Positions 45,336 to 57,695 of a stretch of DNA of 64,000 nucleotides are shown piece after piece. Position 1 is the first letter of the stretch. The number at the start of each line of letters is the position of its first letter. The DNA is from Loripinus fragilis (lineage: Eukaryota > Mollusca > Bivalvia > Lucinida > Lucinidae), in assembly GCA_964019695.1 (NCBI GenBank), contig OZ026515.1, positions 140,489,549 through 140,553,548 of the forward strand, given 5' to 3'. The notes under the pieces were generated by a model, which was not told where the DNA came from, searched no databases, and saw nothing but the letters and a program-made list of their open reading frames with translations. The translations under genes were made by a program, and so were the position numbers.

Positions 45336-45599
45336 ATACAATCTATTAGTGATACCCTTGTTCTTATGTTGTGCCCCATCATTTTCTTTCTCCTTGTTAT
45401 ATGCCTATGTCTGTAGCTGTATGTATTAAAGTTTTTTATTTGATATGCAAATGTGCTATATGGTGATTTTATTAAAGGGATTCCCAGAAGTAATTATAAA
45501 TTATTGCTGGGAGTCTGCAATTCAGGAATTTTTTATCGGACATATAAACAAGTTTGTGTAGCCACTGGGAGATCAGCTGTTAGATAGACAGTTTAAACT

Positions 45600-46080
45600 T
45601 GGCCTTGTCACGAGAAAATCTGTCTTCAGTGTTTGTGACAAGGTCATGCTCAAACTAGCCTGCTCAGCTACAGAGATTAGCTAGAATATTGAAAGTTTCC
45701 CCTAGCAATTTTAGATGTTATTCTTTCCAGAAGGCAAAAGACAAAGACATTGATGAGCCTGCATGGTTGGCTTGATTAGCACGGTTGTTGTTTGCATGCA
45801 ACAAAAAGGGGTTTCGTGGAGACTGATCATGAGAAAACTTGCTTTATGAGAATGATACAGATGCTGATCAGCCTGCACAGCTTTGCAGTCTTACCACACC
45901 ATTCTTGTTCACAACTTACATAATCAGGCCTCCAGATAAGAGAGCGAAATTGAAAATTATTTCTCATATTTCTCAATTAAAACATAAGTTATGGGTACTC
46001 AAAAGAACCATATCAATGAGACGGTGCTTTTGAGCTAAAAAAACACATATTTTCATTGGTTGGTAAGAAAATAATTACTA
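45600..46080. mobile_element. Degraded family E MITE followed by a family A MITE
   Basis: 45600-45843 keeps GAGAAAATCTGTCTTCAG, TAGCTAGAATATT and ACTGATCATGAGAAAACTTG. 45927-46080 starts AGGCCTCCAGATAAGAGAGC and keeps GTACTCAAAAGAACC and GAGACGGTGCTTTTGAGC. Confidence 0.6.
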
Positions 46081-46208
46081 TATGCACTCTCTGAACACTC
46101 CCATTCTCTGAACACTCCCAATACTAGTCCATTTCTGGAAAGTGCAGTAGCAAAATTTTTAAATAAGCTGTGTATTTTCCGAGAATCATCTTAGTATGCT
46201 CATTTCCC

Positions 46209-46442
46209 TTAACACACTTTTCTCACGAATGTCAACTTTGCCTGCTAGTGTCATCTGTTAATGAGGTTTGCAAACAGTTTAGACCCAGATGAAGCCGGAC
46301 AAAATGTGAGGCCTGATCTGGATCCAAATTTTTTGACTCTCTCATTGTATTCGTGAAAGAATTCTTTGAAAAAGCAAATTTTGACAAAAATCAACAAATG
46401 ACAAAAAAATCATGAAAAAGTTTCTAACGTACAAAGGATTAA
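46209..46442. mobile_element. MITE family B, diverged
   Basis: Arms AACAGTTTAGACCCAGATGA and GCCTGATCTGGATCCAAAT. The ends TTAACACACTTTTC and ACAAAGGATTAA are decayed. Confidence 0.75.
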
Positions 46443-46604
46443 ACTTTAGTCCTTTTATAATACTGTTCATATAGGTCCTTTGAAATGCCTCATCAATTTT
46501 GGTATGATAATTTCTTGGTAAAATTTCAAATTGAATCAAGCCATGTGTTTGTTTCAGCTAGCTTTCTAAACTTCAAAACTAGAATTATTTAATTAATTGA
46601 TCAT

Positions 46605-47200
46605 ATGACATTGCGTCTGGGAGTGTTATAACATTGTGTATTAAATTTGACAATTAATTAGATGGAGTTATGCATTGATGCCATTAACAAAGTCACTAAC
46701 AAAGTCACATTTACTAATGGCAGAATCTTGATTTTTTTCTTGCCCAAAACAGTGATTTCAAAGTGATTTAGTGTAATGATAAATAGAAACCAGCATTCTT
46801 GCTCAATTGTTATTGAATTTATCAAACTCTTTGGAAAAAATGATAAGATCATTAGCAAAGTCTTGCATCTTAACATTTTGTTCCAACTTGTTTAATAATT
46901 TAAAAATATAATGAGCATTCATGTGATCCTCTATATTTGTCTTGTACTTTTTAATCATGTATGTGTTGACTAGAAAGATCACTAAGAAAGATTTTATATA
47001 TGGTAAATGTTCTAAAATTTCGAACAATAGTTGCCTGCCAAAAAGACCGAGACAAACAGTGCAGACCCAGATCAGACTGCTTCTTCAGAAGCAGTCTGAT
47101 CAGGGTCTTCCCTATTTGCTATTCTGGCAAGCATTTTGTGAATTCCTGCCTGGATAACCAACATTTGAGAACAGAAGGAGAAAATTTTCAAAATTTTAGA
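46605..47200. repeat. Dispersed repeat J, copy 3, with hairpin module
   Basis: GCGTCTGGGAGTGTTATAAC to CATTCATGTGATCCTCTATA is repeat J. 46995-47200 holds the hairpin AGACTGCTTCTTCAGAAGCA / TCTGATCAGGGTCTTCC that also follows the copy at 6290-7020, apparently inverted relative to it. Confidence 0.6.
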
Positions 47201-47449
47201 ACAATTACCTTCCTCGTAACGATTCCCATTTCTGTATATATTAGTGAGGAATGATTTACTGATTGTGTTGGCTGGTTGATATAAATTATGTAATGTTGCA
47301 GCTTTGATTATTAACTTGTTATGTACGAGATAAAATCTTGTGAAAAGATATTGTGGCATTCCAGATTTTCTTGTTCTATTAATAGATGTAAAGTTTTAAT
47401 CATAAAGTTTAGTGCTAAATGGTTTGTTGCATAATAAATGTATATATTA

Positions 47450-47697
47450 ACCCTTAAAGTGCCAAGAAAAAGATGTATCTGAAAATGGCGTCTGCTGAAG
47501 TCGTCTGCTGCAAATAATTGCCTAACATTACAGACAAATTAAGTATAGAAGCCAAAAGTGTGGACACAGAACAGACTGCACCTATAGGAGCAGTCTGATC
47601 TGGGTCCACACTGTTTTTCCATGGAGGCTTCTTAAACATTTCAGCAGACGAGAAAAGCATACAACTTTTGGTGCGATTGGCACTTTAAGGGTTTAAT
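47450..47697. mobile_element. MITE family I with TIRs
   Basis: Ends TTAACCCTTAAAGTGCCAA and TTGGCACTTTAAGGGTTTAA are inverted. Centre hairpin AGACTGCACC/GGAGCAGTCT. A diverged copy lies at 48288-48516. Confidence 0.85.
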
Positions 47698-48626
47698 GAT
47701 GTTCACTAATTTCTTAATAAGACTAGATGTAGTTTCAGGGGCAATAGTTTCTGAATATGAAGGTTGTTGCTGTGGATCTTACAGATTTTGTTGCTTGTTT
47801 TAGCTATTATAAGCATCTTCCCTGTAACACAGCCAGTTGAAAATGTAGCTGAAAATTTCTTCTGTCAATGCTACAATTTTTTTTGTTTGCTTAACCTTTT
47901 CATTCTGTAAACAGGCACTTTTACAAACAGTGAAGACCTAGACGATTCAATGTTTTATCAGGCTATGTACTAATTGCTAAAGATAAAACCAATCTTCAGG
48001 GACAGAAATACATCATTTTATAGAAATTTTGACCAGCATCCCCTCAAAATACAAAATGGATATTTCCATATGTATTGTATCAATATGTGTGGGGTAATCC
48101 ATCTACAGAATGAAAAGGGTTAAGCAAAATTTTATTGTTAATTGCATGGAAAAGGTTTGGACCCAGATCATACTGCTTCATAGAGAGTAGATAATCTGGG
48201 TCTACACTTTTTGCTACAGATGCTTCCAAAAATACCACAGTATACTACATGTACATTGTACTTGCATTGTAAAGGGCACCAAATCTGCTTACCCTAAAAG
48301 CACCTGCCAAAAGCATCTAATGATGCCATCTGCTTAAGTCATCTACTGCATATATTTGGTTGCATTATTTACTTATGTAAGTGTAGAGGCAAACGGTGTG
48401 GATCCAGTCCAGGAGCAGTCTTGTCTAGGTTTGCACCGTTTGACCTAAAGGCTTCTAAAACATTTCAGCAGACAACTAAAGCAGACAATTTTTTGTGATT
48501 AGTGCTTTAAGGTTAGGAGTAGCTGTTTAGTTGCTTTTGGGAGATAACCATATTCAAAACTCTCATATGGGCAGGTAAATTGACATTATTTGCGGAGCCA
48601 GAAGATAATAATTTATACCAATACAG

Positions 48627-48843
48627 TGGTGGATCCAGAGGAGGTTCAGGGGGTTGGCTCGAACCCCCTCCCAGCCCAGGGGTTTTTAAATAGCCTATGA
48701 AAATGAAATAATTTGGTCTCAGTGATACCAAATTATTTCAGTTTCATGGGATATTTAAGAAAAATTAGATAAAATCAGCAAAGCGAATCCCCCATACCTT
48801 TATACCTACGAACCCCTTTCTGAAATCCTGGATCTGCCCCTGC
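48627..48843. mobile_element. GC-ended foldback element
   Basis: Ends GTGGATCCAGAGGAGGTTC and GAAATCCTGGATCTGCCC pair loosely. Inner arms ATGAAAATGAAATAATTTGG and CCAAATTATTTCAGTTTCAT pair closely. Confidence 0.7.
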
Positions 48844-49080
48844 AATACAAGCCTTTTTTTGCCTATTGCATGAAAAGCAAGCACTACCAGTCATATAAAA
48901 CCAGACAGACAAAAATAAGTGACTACATAATGCCCTTAGGTTTAGAACGGTAAATCACAGTATTTACTGTCATGAAGTTATGGCATTATCCAATCATAGG
49001 TTGTCTGATATTAGTAAATGCTCACTGTATGAAACACTGGTGGCATCAATGTCTGTGAATTACCTTAGATGCCAGCACTG

Positions 49081-49486
49081 TCTCCTAACACTGCCAAACT
49101 ATCACTGAAACATACTGGTTAACTCTTGGCCGGCAGTAGTGTTGTCTGCTGATCACCTTTACAAACAGTTTGGACCCAGATCAGGCCCGACAAAATGCCT
49201 CCTAACACTGCCAAACCATCACTGAAATAAACTGATTAACTCTTGGCCTGCAGTAGTGCTGTCTGCTGATCACCTTTGCAAGCAGTTTGGATCCAGATCA
49301 GGCCCGACAAAATGTCGGGACTGATCTGGATCCGAACGGTTTGGAGATCAGGCCCAACAAAATATCGGAACTGATCTGGATCCAAACTGTTTGGTATTTC
49401 CGAAATAATTTTTTGACAGCTTCAATTTTGAAAATAATCAGCATACCACATTAAAGCATGCAGAATTACCCAGCATGCATAGAGTA
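49081..49486. repeat. MITE family B with a 117-bp tandem duplication of its left part
   Basis: CTCCTAACACTGCCAAAC starts at 49082 and again about 117 bp on. Each unit runs into GCAGTAGTG-TGTCTGCTGATC and CAGTTTGGAYCCAGATCAGG. The second proceeds to the full hairpin and the right end ACCCAGCATGCATAGAG. Confidence 0.8.
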
Positions 49487-49910
49487 AAAGGCATTTAAGC
49501 CCTAGTTAGAATTGACAAGAATGAAAAAGAATTCTCGATTGTGACTGTTTCTTATGTCTGTGTCAGTTGCAACAGGCTACATCTTCAAAAAAATTTCACT
49601 GCCTTTTACTTGATATATTTAGACTCGGTAGGATTAGAGTTCATACTTAACCCTTTATAGACTGAAACCCTCCGAACAGGTACTTTTGCAAACAGTGAAG
49701 GCCCAGATGAAATGACACAGCAATTTTTCATGAGAGTCTGCACTGTTTGCTAAGACAAAATTGATCTTCAAAAGAACTATGGACTATGCCAATTTATAGG
49801 GAGCTTTGCTTTAGTATGTTCAAAAATTGATTTTTATTGTAGAATTAAGTATGCCTTTACTATTACTGTATTTGACTATAACATGAGTTGTCTAATAGTT
49901 ATGCCTTTTA

Positions 49911-51216
49911 TACTGCTCAAACTTTGTTAAGCATCACTATAAAAAATTCCATAGAGCTCAATGCCCTTTGGCAGTCATTCAACTTTTTTCTTCAAATTCA
50001 ACGAAATTTTCATTGGTAATTGAAAATGCAGTGCGCTACTATACAATTATTGACTTCAATGAGGTAGACATAAGGATTTATCTACCCGAAAAAGTGATAA
50101 TTCACTGAGGCCGCTAGGCCGAGGTGAATATCACTTTTAAGGGTAGATAAATCCTTATGTCTACCGAGATTGAAGTCAATAACTGTTTTGTTATATGACT
50201 TTTCAACTTAGAATGAAAATTTTCTATTTTAACTTAACTTTTGTTGTTGTAGTCAACCTTCAACCTAAGGACTTTCTAAAAAGTTTTATCAACTGTATTA
50301 GAATAGTTTAATGTAGTATTTTGCAATTTGAAATGTTGATTAATTCTCTAAATGTGGAATGTAAAATTTAATCAAAAAACTTTTTTTTAAATTTTGTTTA
50401 TTCAAACAAAGATAAATGAACAAACAAAACAATACAAAACAGTTGTTAAAATTCATGAAAGTCTTTAGTTTACCTGTTGGGATGTGAAACAGCAAATCAT
50501 GTCAATTTCATGCAGCACATGCTAGTTTTATACTCATCATGCTATTTTTAGCTCTCTAGAGGGTGATATTGCAGAAGTGTCAAAAATATTAACTTCTGGA
50601 AACTAGTTTGAGCTGGATTTCATCCTATATCACCTTCTGAGCCAGTTCAGACCAGTTTTCAGGTAGACATAGAGATTTATGAAAACAAATTGGACCAATC
50701 AGGAGACAGGATTCTCTGCAGTCATATAACAAAGCTTTTTATGCAAATCACTCACTAGACGGTGCCATGAGTGCCAATGCAAAATTTTTTTTTTTTTTTG
50801 CAGAAACATGCATAATTTTCAAAATGTGATTATTGTGTCCAGAACTTACCATATCAGTTACAAACGGGTTTCAAACGAATTTTGAAAGGTTGAAAATCCA
50901 TAAATGTGTGTCTCAAACGCATTACATGTTTCTGATCTTTTGAAATAAGGGAGAAATAGACTTGATTTTTTTGGTGAAATTTAGAGGAAGTGACATTTTG
51001 CATTTTTCAATCAACGGGCATCCATGGGACTGTCGAGCGAGTGATTTGCGTAAAAACATGTAGCCCACTTCTTTTTCAATTGCCACTGAAAATTTCGAAT
51101 TTGAAGAAAAAGGTCTGAACGTTATCGAGTGCCAAAGGGGTAGGCTCAGTGTATGAGCCCTATGGAAATCTTTATCGCGATGCTTATCAAAGTTTGAGTA
51201 GTATTTATATATATGA
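49911..51216. mobile_element. 1.3-kb element with about 120-bp inverted repeats and nested hairpins
   Basis: Left arm TACTGCTCAAACTTTG...CCATAG(A)GCTCA...CTTCAAATTC-AACG matches the right arm at 51075-51216 read on the other strand. Inside are a strong hairpin at 50046-50200 (GTAGACATAAGGATTTATCT / AGATAAATCCTTATGTCTAC) and a second inverted pair at about 50730-50772 and 51018-51058 (GCAAATCACTC). No coding frame. Confidence 0.7.
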
Positions 51217-51984
51217 GTGAAGACTTGGCTTGTAGTTGTAATATGTAATGATTACAACTTTTATTCACACGTTGTCAGGCACAAATTTCAAATATTTGAA
51301 ATAATAAGTCAGTCTTCATACATAACAAAGGCAGATATAGGCATCATTATTTTGCATTCCATTAGGTATGATTTGAATAACTAAGTTAACAAATAGATAT
51401 GATAGTTTGTAAGCAGGTTATACAAGTACTTATAATTTAAAGATTAATAAACATGTTGTATCTTTTAATAAACATGTTGTATCTTTGATAGAGTGTTTTG
51501 TTTTGTATTTTGACTAGTTTTAATATTAACTCTTTTCGTATAGGTTATAGATCATATATTTCAATTATAAAGGAATTAAGTGGGAACGAGTGCAGGGAGT
51601 GAACCACTTATTTTTTTATATTTGTAATATGATTATGATCTATGACCTACTTATAGTTTTCTCCTGCCCTCCGATTAAAAATAACAGCATTGACCACATC
51701 ACAAATTTACTTCATGATTTTACTTAATAGATATTACACACTTTGACAAAATATGTGACTAAGTTGGCCAAAAAAACTAAAATCTGTGCGTACCAATTGG
51801 TTGTGAAGCACAGGAAGAGGCAGAATAAACTATAAAGACCCATAACGCTACATATAATAAGTCATAGTCTAGCTCTTAGACCTTGATATTTTTGTCAAGG
51901 TCAAGTTTTACTTTACTTTTCATTCAGTATAATTTGATATTCCAATGACTAGTCTCATCTCTTCTCTTGCACTCAAGTTAATAT

Positions 51985-52560
51985 ATGATCAGTGACATGT
52001 GATTTCCAACAATGTGGTATTTTGACATGAATATACTCCGATGAGCCTGTGCAGCCTCATTTTAGCTTAAAAACTCCAAATGATGTTTAGTCGGTAACTT
52101 AACAGTCATAGAATATTCCAGCGACTAGCAAAGTCTCTTATCAGACTGCGTATGCAATGGCTGGTCTGAGCCTTTGCTTGTCGCACATACCACATTGTTT
52201 AAAATCTCATGTCACGGCTCATATATCTCTAAATGATTAGTATCATGCATGGACAGTATATATGCTATAAGTTTTGTCAAAATCAACTGATTGACACTTG
52301 CGTTATTGCCCTTGACTTAGAATTGGCAATTATAGTGCAAAAGCTATATATTGGCTTTTTGTGTATATATTTGACAACTTATAACTACAGGCCATGATTG
52401 CCCAGTGCCTGTAGATAAGCTTGTTGTGTCAAATTCTTTACCCCACCCCCTGACCCCTTAGGCAGGGTCAAAGGTCAAATATTTCAATTTTACAATAGCT
52501 AAGTAAGTTGTTGATATCTTAAATGAACTGTTGCATGCTAACAAAAGAACACTAGTTTAG
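51985..52560. repeat. Family F hairpin next to dispersed repeat M
   Basis: 51985-52230 contains GACTAGCAAAGTCTCTTATC / GGTCTGAGCCTTTGCTTGTC. 52390-52560 starts GATTGCCCAGTGCCTGTAGA and continues CAGGGTCAAAGGTCAAATAT as in repeat M at 22940. Confidence 0.55.
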
Positions 52561-52987
52561 GGGACACTTACAGGATGCAACTAATATTGTACATTGCTTA
52601 CGTATCTACCGGTGCCTTTCAAGAAATCAAGTATTGATTTTAGAATGTCTAATTAATTGCACAACAGTATGTAATCAATATAAGCATCTAAACTGTTGCA
52701 CAACATGCATCATAATAAACATCACACAGAGGGAAGAGATTTAAGATATATAACAGGTTTTGTCAACAATCCCATGTAAAGAATATTCTTAGAATCTACT
52801 ATGCCATATAACTCAGCATATTATTTTTTTAGTCCACCAGAACGTTTTGAATCCCAGTCAAGCTTTTTAATAAAGGCCTAAGTCCAATCCTAAAATGTTC
52901 AAACAGCTAAAAAAATCAGTCTTGCATAAATGAGTAGTGTCTAAAATACTATCAAAGATAAAAAAACAAGTAAATATGACCAATACA

Positions 52988-53225
52988 ATATGCCTTGACG
53001 CAAGAAAACCTGACATTGTTGCATGCGAACAACAAATGCGCAGACCAGCCTGCGCACTCCGTGCAGTCTGATCAGCACCTATATTGATCACTATCTGGAA
53101 AGTTAAGTATCAAAACTTGCTATGTGTAAAACTTTTAGCTAGTGTAGGTAGCTCGGCAGGCTAGTTTCTGTCTTGATAGGTGGGAAACCTTTAAGACAGT
53201 TTTTGCGTCGTGACCAAGATTATAA
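52988..53225. mobile_element. MITE family E, diverged
   Basis: GACGCAAGAAAACCTGACAT and AGACAGTTTTTGCGTCG are inverted ends. The interior GCGCAGACCAGCCTGCGCAC matches the copy at 33003. Confidence 0.72.
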
Positions 53226-53278
53226 TGCCACAATCACAGATCGCAGACCAACCATGTTACCAAGAGTAAGAGACATAT

Positions 53279-54120
53279 AAAGTAAGAAAGAGGGCAAAGA
53301 TCAGGAATCAATACAATCAAGTACCACAGCTGACCCAGGATACCCATTGCAAAATAACAAATTCACAATTAGACATCACAAACGAGAGCCAAGAGGCCAG
53401 CCCTTTCCCAACAGAAGGCCACAAGGCATCAATAAACAGAAGGGCACGAAGGCATAACAAACACAAGACAGAAATAACAGGAATGATCTACAAAAGAAGT
53501 ACCGCCTTAGAATGGTCAGTAAAAACATTTTACTGGAGGGCTTAAACCGGTCTTACGGTGCCATTCTCACCGTTAGTTTGGATGTGGATCAAGACACATA
53601 GATGTTTGGTTTGCATGAAAGACCCCTATCTTATCAATGCATCATCTCCTAGAACATGAAAATCAAGATATAAAAAAGAGATAAAGCAAAGATAAGTAAA
53701 TAAAACTGAATACCAGAGCAAAAGAAATCCAACAGGTATACCCGATGGGCCTGACAACAGCCAAAACATCAGGCCCCTACCATCTCACCAATAGATAAGT
53801 CTTAAGTCTGAGCCATCATAGAGTCTGAAGTTCGACCCACCGGCGTGCAATTAAAGCGGAAAGCAAAGTTGCCAACAATGATTGGGTTGAGGAGCGCAGT
53901 GGTAGAGTGCTTGACTCGAGACCGAGAGGGTGCGGGTTTGAGCCTCACTGGCGTCACTGCTTGTGGTCCTTGGGCAAGGCACATTTATCCTAGCTTAGTA
54001 CTGGTTCAACCCAGCAAGACCTGTCCCTGTTTAACTGAAAGATTGTTGATGGGACGTAATGAATCAAATCAAACAAAAGTGATTGGGTTGACCACCAAGC
54101 ATGCAGTCTGTTGCAATACA
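53279..54120 (-). mobile_element. 3' non-coding end of a Penelope-like element, interrupted by a SINE
   Basis: Downstream, on the minus strand, of the reverse transcriptase at 54069-55085. It shares more than 500 bp of collinear sequence with 63270-63800, which lacks the SINE. Blocks include GAGAGCCAAGAGG, AAAAGAAGTACCGCCTT, GGCTTAAACCGGT and GAGGAAAGCAAAGTTGCCAA-type. Confidence 0.8.
53891..54079 (+). mobile_element. SINE family 1 with 12-bp target duplication
   Basis: GGAGCGCAGTGGTAGAGTGC head, GCGGGTTTGAGCCTCACTGG B-box and AATCAAATCAAACAAAAG tail. TGATTGGGTTGA at 53879-53890 and 54080-54091. The paralogous site at about 63779-63790 is empty. Confidence 0.93.
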
Positions 54121-55085
54121 TTAATGCTATAGCCAATCTTTTTATAATGGGAAATTATTTTAATGAACTGCGCTGAAAAATTATAAGAGCCAACAATCTT
54201 TTTCAATTTATACACCAAGTCACCATATAATTCAGGTTCCGAAAGTCCTTGGCGCAAGAGAGATTTAAGTCCAACTTGGAATTTAGATATCAAATCATAG
54301 TATTGTCTATAAGATTTAGAAAAGGTTTTGCGAAGTTTATGATACCGATAACCTTGTTTAAGAAGTTTCTGAGTTAACATTTTATTGCGAGTGTTGAAGT
54401 CTGCAACATGGCTTGAAGCTCTAGCAAAAGGAATGAGTTGAGAGATGTAGACTCCATATGATGTGGAGCGAGGAACATCACCTTCTAAAATGGGAAATTG
54501 ACGATTTCAATATCAAAGTCATCACGTTTATCATATATTTTGGTAGAAACAATATCACTAGAAATTGATAAATGCAAGTCTAAAAACGCGGCTTCGGTAT
54601 CAGAGGTATTGGCTTTATTAAGTTGGAGATACTGGGTCCGAGGTTGGAGATATAAAGGATATATTTGACTTACCATATTGTAAAAATAAACATAATTAAT
54701 GTTTAAAATATCATCCAAATATCTGGATGTAGTATTAAAAGCATCAATGATATCAGTCTGCTTGTCATTAGAAAGAGTCATCATAAAGTCCCTCCCATAC
54801 CAAAACAGGATTAAATTAGCAACCATGAGAGCACAATAAGTGCCCGTAGGAATCCCAACTACTTGTCTATACAACTTGGTGCAATATCGGATAAAAATGT
54901 TGTCCAACAAAAAGGTCAGCGCATCACATACATTTTGACAAGACCATGCATGATATTTTTTAGGTTTTTCCAAAGTAAAAGATGCATTTCTGTCGTTACA
55001 TGCTGGGTAAGGAGAGCCTTCTCTATTGAAGGCTCTTTCAATAAGATCAATAAGTTTATCTTTATTCGAATTATGGAAAAAAAAT
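54069..55085 (-). pseudogene. Penelope-like (or related) reverse transcriptase, frameshifted
   Basis: Minus strand. Upstream to downstream: LIDLIERAFNREGSPYPACN, KKYHAW, DALTFLLDNIFIRYCTKLYR, VVGIPTGTYCALMVANLILF (template-grip motif), TSRYLDDILNIN (the catalytic YxDD), LDLHLSISSDIVSTKIYDKR, then after a break MLTQKLLKQGYRYHKLRKTF and LYGDLVYKLKKIVG. A one-base length change in the T run near 54488 breaks the frame after VNFPF, and the N-terminal part is lost upstream of a stop near 55085. The assignment rests on the IPxGT and YLDD layout and on my memory of the family. No GIY-YIG nuclease part is visible. Confidence 0.75.
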
Positions 55086-55411
55086 CATAAATAGAAAAAC
55101 TGGTCGCATTGGACTCTAGCTTTAAGATTATCTAAAATTTCACCTTAATTTTTAAATAGACCAAAATACATTTTTACCGAATCTCATACCTTTTCACAGT
55201 ACTTGATAACATGTTTTTAACAGCTGTAAGACATGAGGTTAACAAGTTAGAAAGTTATGTTGTCGTACAAGAACTAGAATTAGCAATTCATCTTGCTATA
55301 TAGGGATTTTCATGGAGTTTAGGTAAATAAAGCCTCATTAGTTGGCTGTCCACATGATAAAAACACTTGATGGTAAAATGGGCATACGTTATATGCAACA
55401 GAAATTGTTTT

Positions 55412-56823
55412 AGTCTCAACTGTATTGGGAATTATTATATAACTGACAACTTTATACCCTGATTATTATTATTATTATTATCATTGCTTTATTTTTATTT
55501 ATTCGTGCCATCCCATATGAAAACTAAATATATCAATTGTGCGGCGTGCGCACAATAACACAGACATTATATAAAAGAAATTGTTGTTAAACGTTGTGAC
55601 ACAAATGTGTTTATACTGTTACTGTATTAGCATTGGGACTGCAATATTGAAGTTTGGGTCTTCTTAGGAACAGCTAGAGGAATAAATGCTTTCCTGCCCA
55701 TCTTGTTGCTTAACAGCTACTTGACAGTATTGTTCAATATTTAGCCTAACAGGATGAGGTACCACGTCATCATTTTCTGGCATAGGCAAGAGGACATGCT
55801 GGCAAGTGTTCATTAAGTACTCCCATCTTCTCACTGGAGTAGGATCTATTTCAAAAGTTTTACAAACTCGTCTGTAGAAAATCCAATGAAACCGCATCTA
55901 TGTGTGATGATTACGAGCCGATTTTAAATAATCAAATGTTTTAGACAATTTCAAAAAAGAAGGTTTTGCCAAACTTGTATATCATAAACATCATTCGGTT
56001 AACCGAATCGGTGTGAAATTTTAGCAATTTTCATCGTCTAGAAAGAGATTTTTTTCACTATCCCTACCCCCTGTAATGCATAATTTATATTTTGTAAAAA
56101 AATTAACTGTATAACCAGGAATAAATTTTCTTTCTACTGACACAAATTGTTTGTAATTACACTTCGATGTTATCTGTGTGTAAAAAAACTAGTTTTGAAA
56201 AGACGAACGGATGAATGAAAACTTTCCTTGACAAATACATATTGTTACCCCACCATAGTGTCAAACAGGATTGCAGCAGAAAGACCATTGTGTGATATCT
56301 TTCATTTTATTTTCACTGGTAAAAAGGCATGGGCGGATCCAGAGGGGGGGGGGCAGGAGGTCCGCCCCCCTAAAAATCACAAAAATATAGGGATCCTTAG
56401 CAATACTGGTCCGGGTCCCCTGTAATATCACAAGCTACTAAGCCAGCTACATTCAATGTTGACCCACCATCGGCCCGCCAGCGAAACGCCATTTAAATGG
56501 CGTTACGCTGGCTGGCCGATGATGGCCCGCTTATGGTATTTAAATCCTCTCCTCACATCAATTAAAAAACGTAGTCAAAGATAGATCCCCTCTGAAAAAA
56601 CTTTCTGGATCCGCGCATGAAATGGGCTTGTATTTAGCAGTCTATTTGATTTCAGTAAGCAAAGACAAACTCTGAAAATGTCTGTGTTATTGTGCGCACG
56701 CCGCACAATTGATATATTTAGTTTTCATATGGGATGGCACGAATAAATAAAAAATAAAGCAATTTAATAATCAGTATATAGTATAAAGTTGTCAAATGAA
56801 CAATTCCCAATACAGTTGAGACT
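55412..56823. mobile_element. 1.4-kb element with about 150-bp inverted repeats
   Basis: Left arm 55412-55568 (AGTCTCAACTGTATTGGGAA, ATTCGTGCCATCCCATATGA, GTGCGGCGTGCGCACAATAA) matches right arm 56676-56823 on the other strand. A 77-codon minus-strand frame at 55664-55897 is not recognised. A family H MITE (56328-56620) is nested inside. It may be a non-autonomous DNA transposon or two inverted copies of one repeat. Confidence 0.8.
56328..56620 (+). mobile_element. MITE family H, GC-rich foldback
   Basis: Ends GCATGGGCGGATCCAGAGGG and CTTTCTGGATCCGCGCATG are inverted. The centre GCCATTTAAATGGC is palindromic and ATCGGCCCGCCAGCG / GCTGGCTGGCCGATG pair around it. Confidence 0.85.
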
Positions 56824-57695
56824 GATATAAAACTGTCACATGTCACCTGTCACATACCAAGACTGTAGTCTAAATTAAGTTAAAGCTAAATTCTGGTGCC
56901 CAAGGAGTTTCTGTTATTTTCAATTTGATTGTCAATCCGTAAGGCACAAACTATTATTGATTACGATATTTCTGCATGTTTTGCTTTTTCACAACCCACT
57001 ACGTGAATGTCTTTTGGATTCCGTATAATCCCTCTTATAATACTTTAATATGAATGGTTATATAATTAGATAGTTGTATAGTTCGTGGGAAAAGCCAGAA
57101 GTCAACTCATTCCAAACATGCATCTCAGTGCTCGACTGACTTCAAACCTGTAAATGTATAGTATTAATTTGGCTTTTACCGTTACTATGATAACGTTTAG
57201 TTTCAGATCTCAGGCATGAACTTGTATTAAACGATCAAGGTCAAAAATACTTCAACTTGTAACGCAAACGCTTCTCACATTTGTTTATGCTTGTGGCTCA
57301 TATTTTGCACAATGATTAATGACATGTAGAGGACAACGTATGTTTTGGGTCGTTAGAACGACCTTAGAGTTAAAGGTTGTGACGCAAACTTCTAACATTT
57401 TTTAAAGGAAACTGGCACGCTGATTGAAAAAGTTAATAGTGAGTAGATGACAACGAGGTTGTTAGATCCCTAGTATGGGCTTGGAGTCAAAGGTAAAACT
57501 ATTTCCTATTATTTGCCGATTGAGCCTAATACGTAATTGGGACATGAATTAACATAAGTCGAAAGACTTTCTTCTGAATCCTATTTGTAAGTGTGTTCAC
57601 ATCATTGTGCAACTGATGTAACTAGTATATTGCACGACCCGCAGGTGTGCACTATATTCACTGTGCGAGTCCATCTGTCCGTCCGCCCATTAGCA

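Noticed and set aside
54069..55085. Possible retroviral or other viral polymerase
   Set aside because: The IPTGT and YLDD layout, lack of protease, integrase or LTRs, and the dispersed 3' fragments fit a Penelope-like retroelement.
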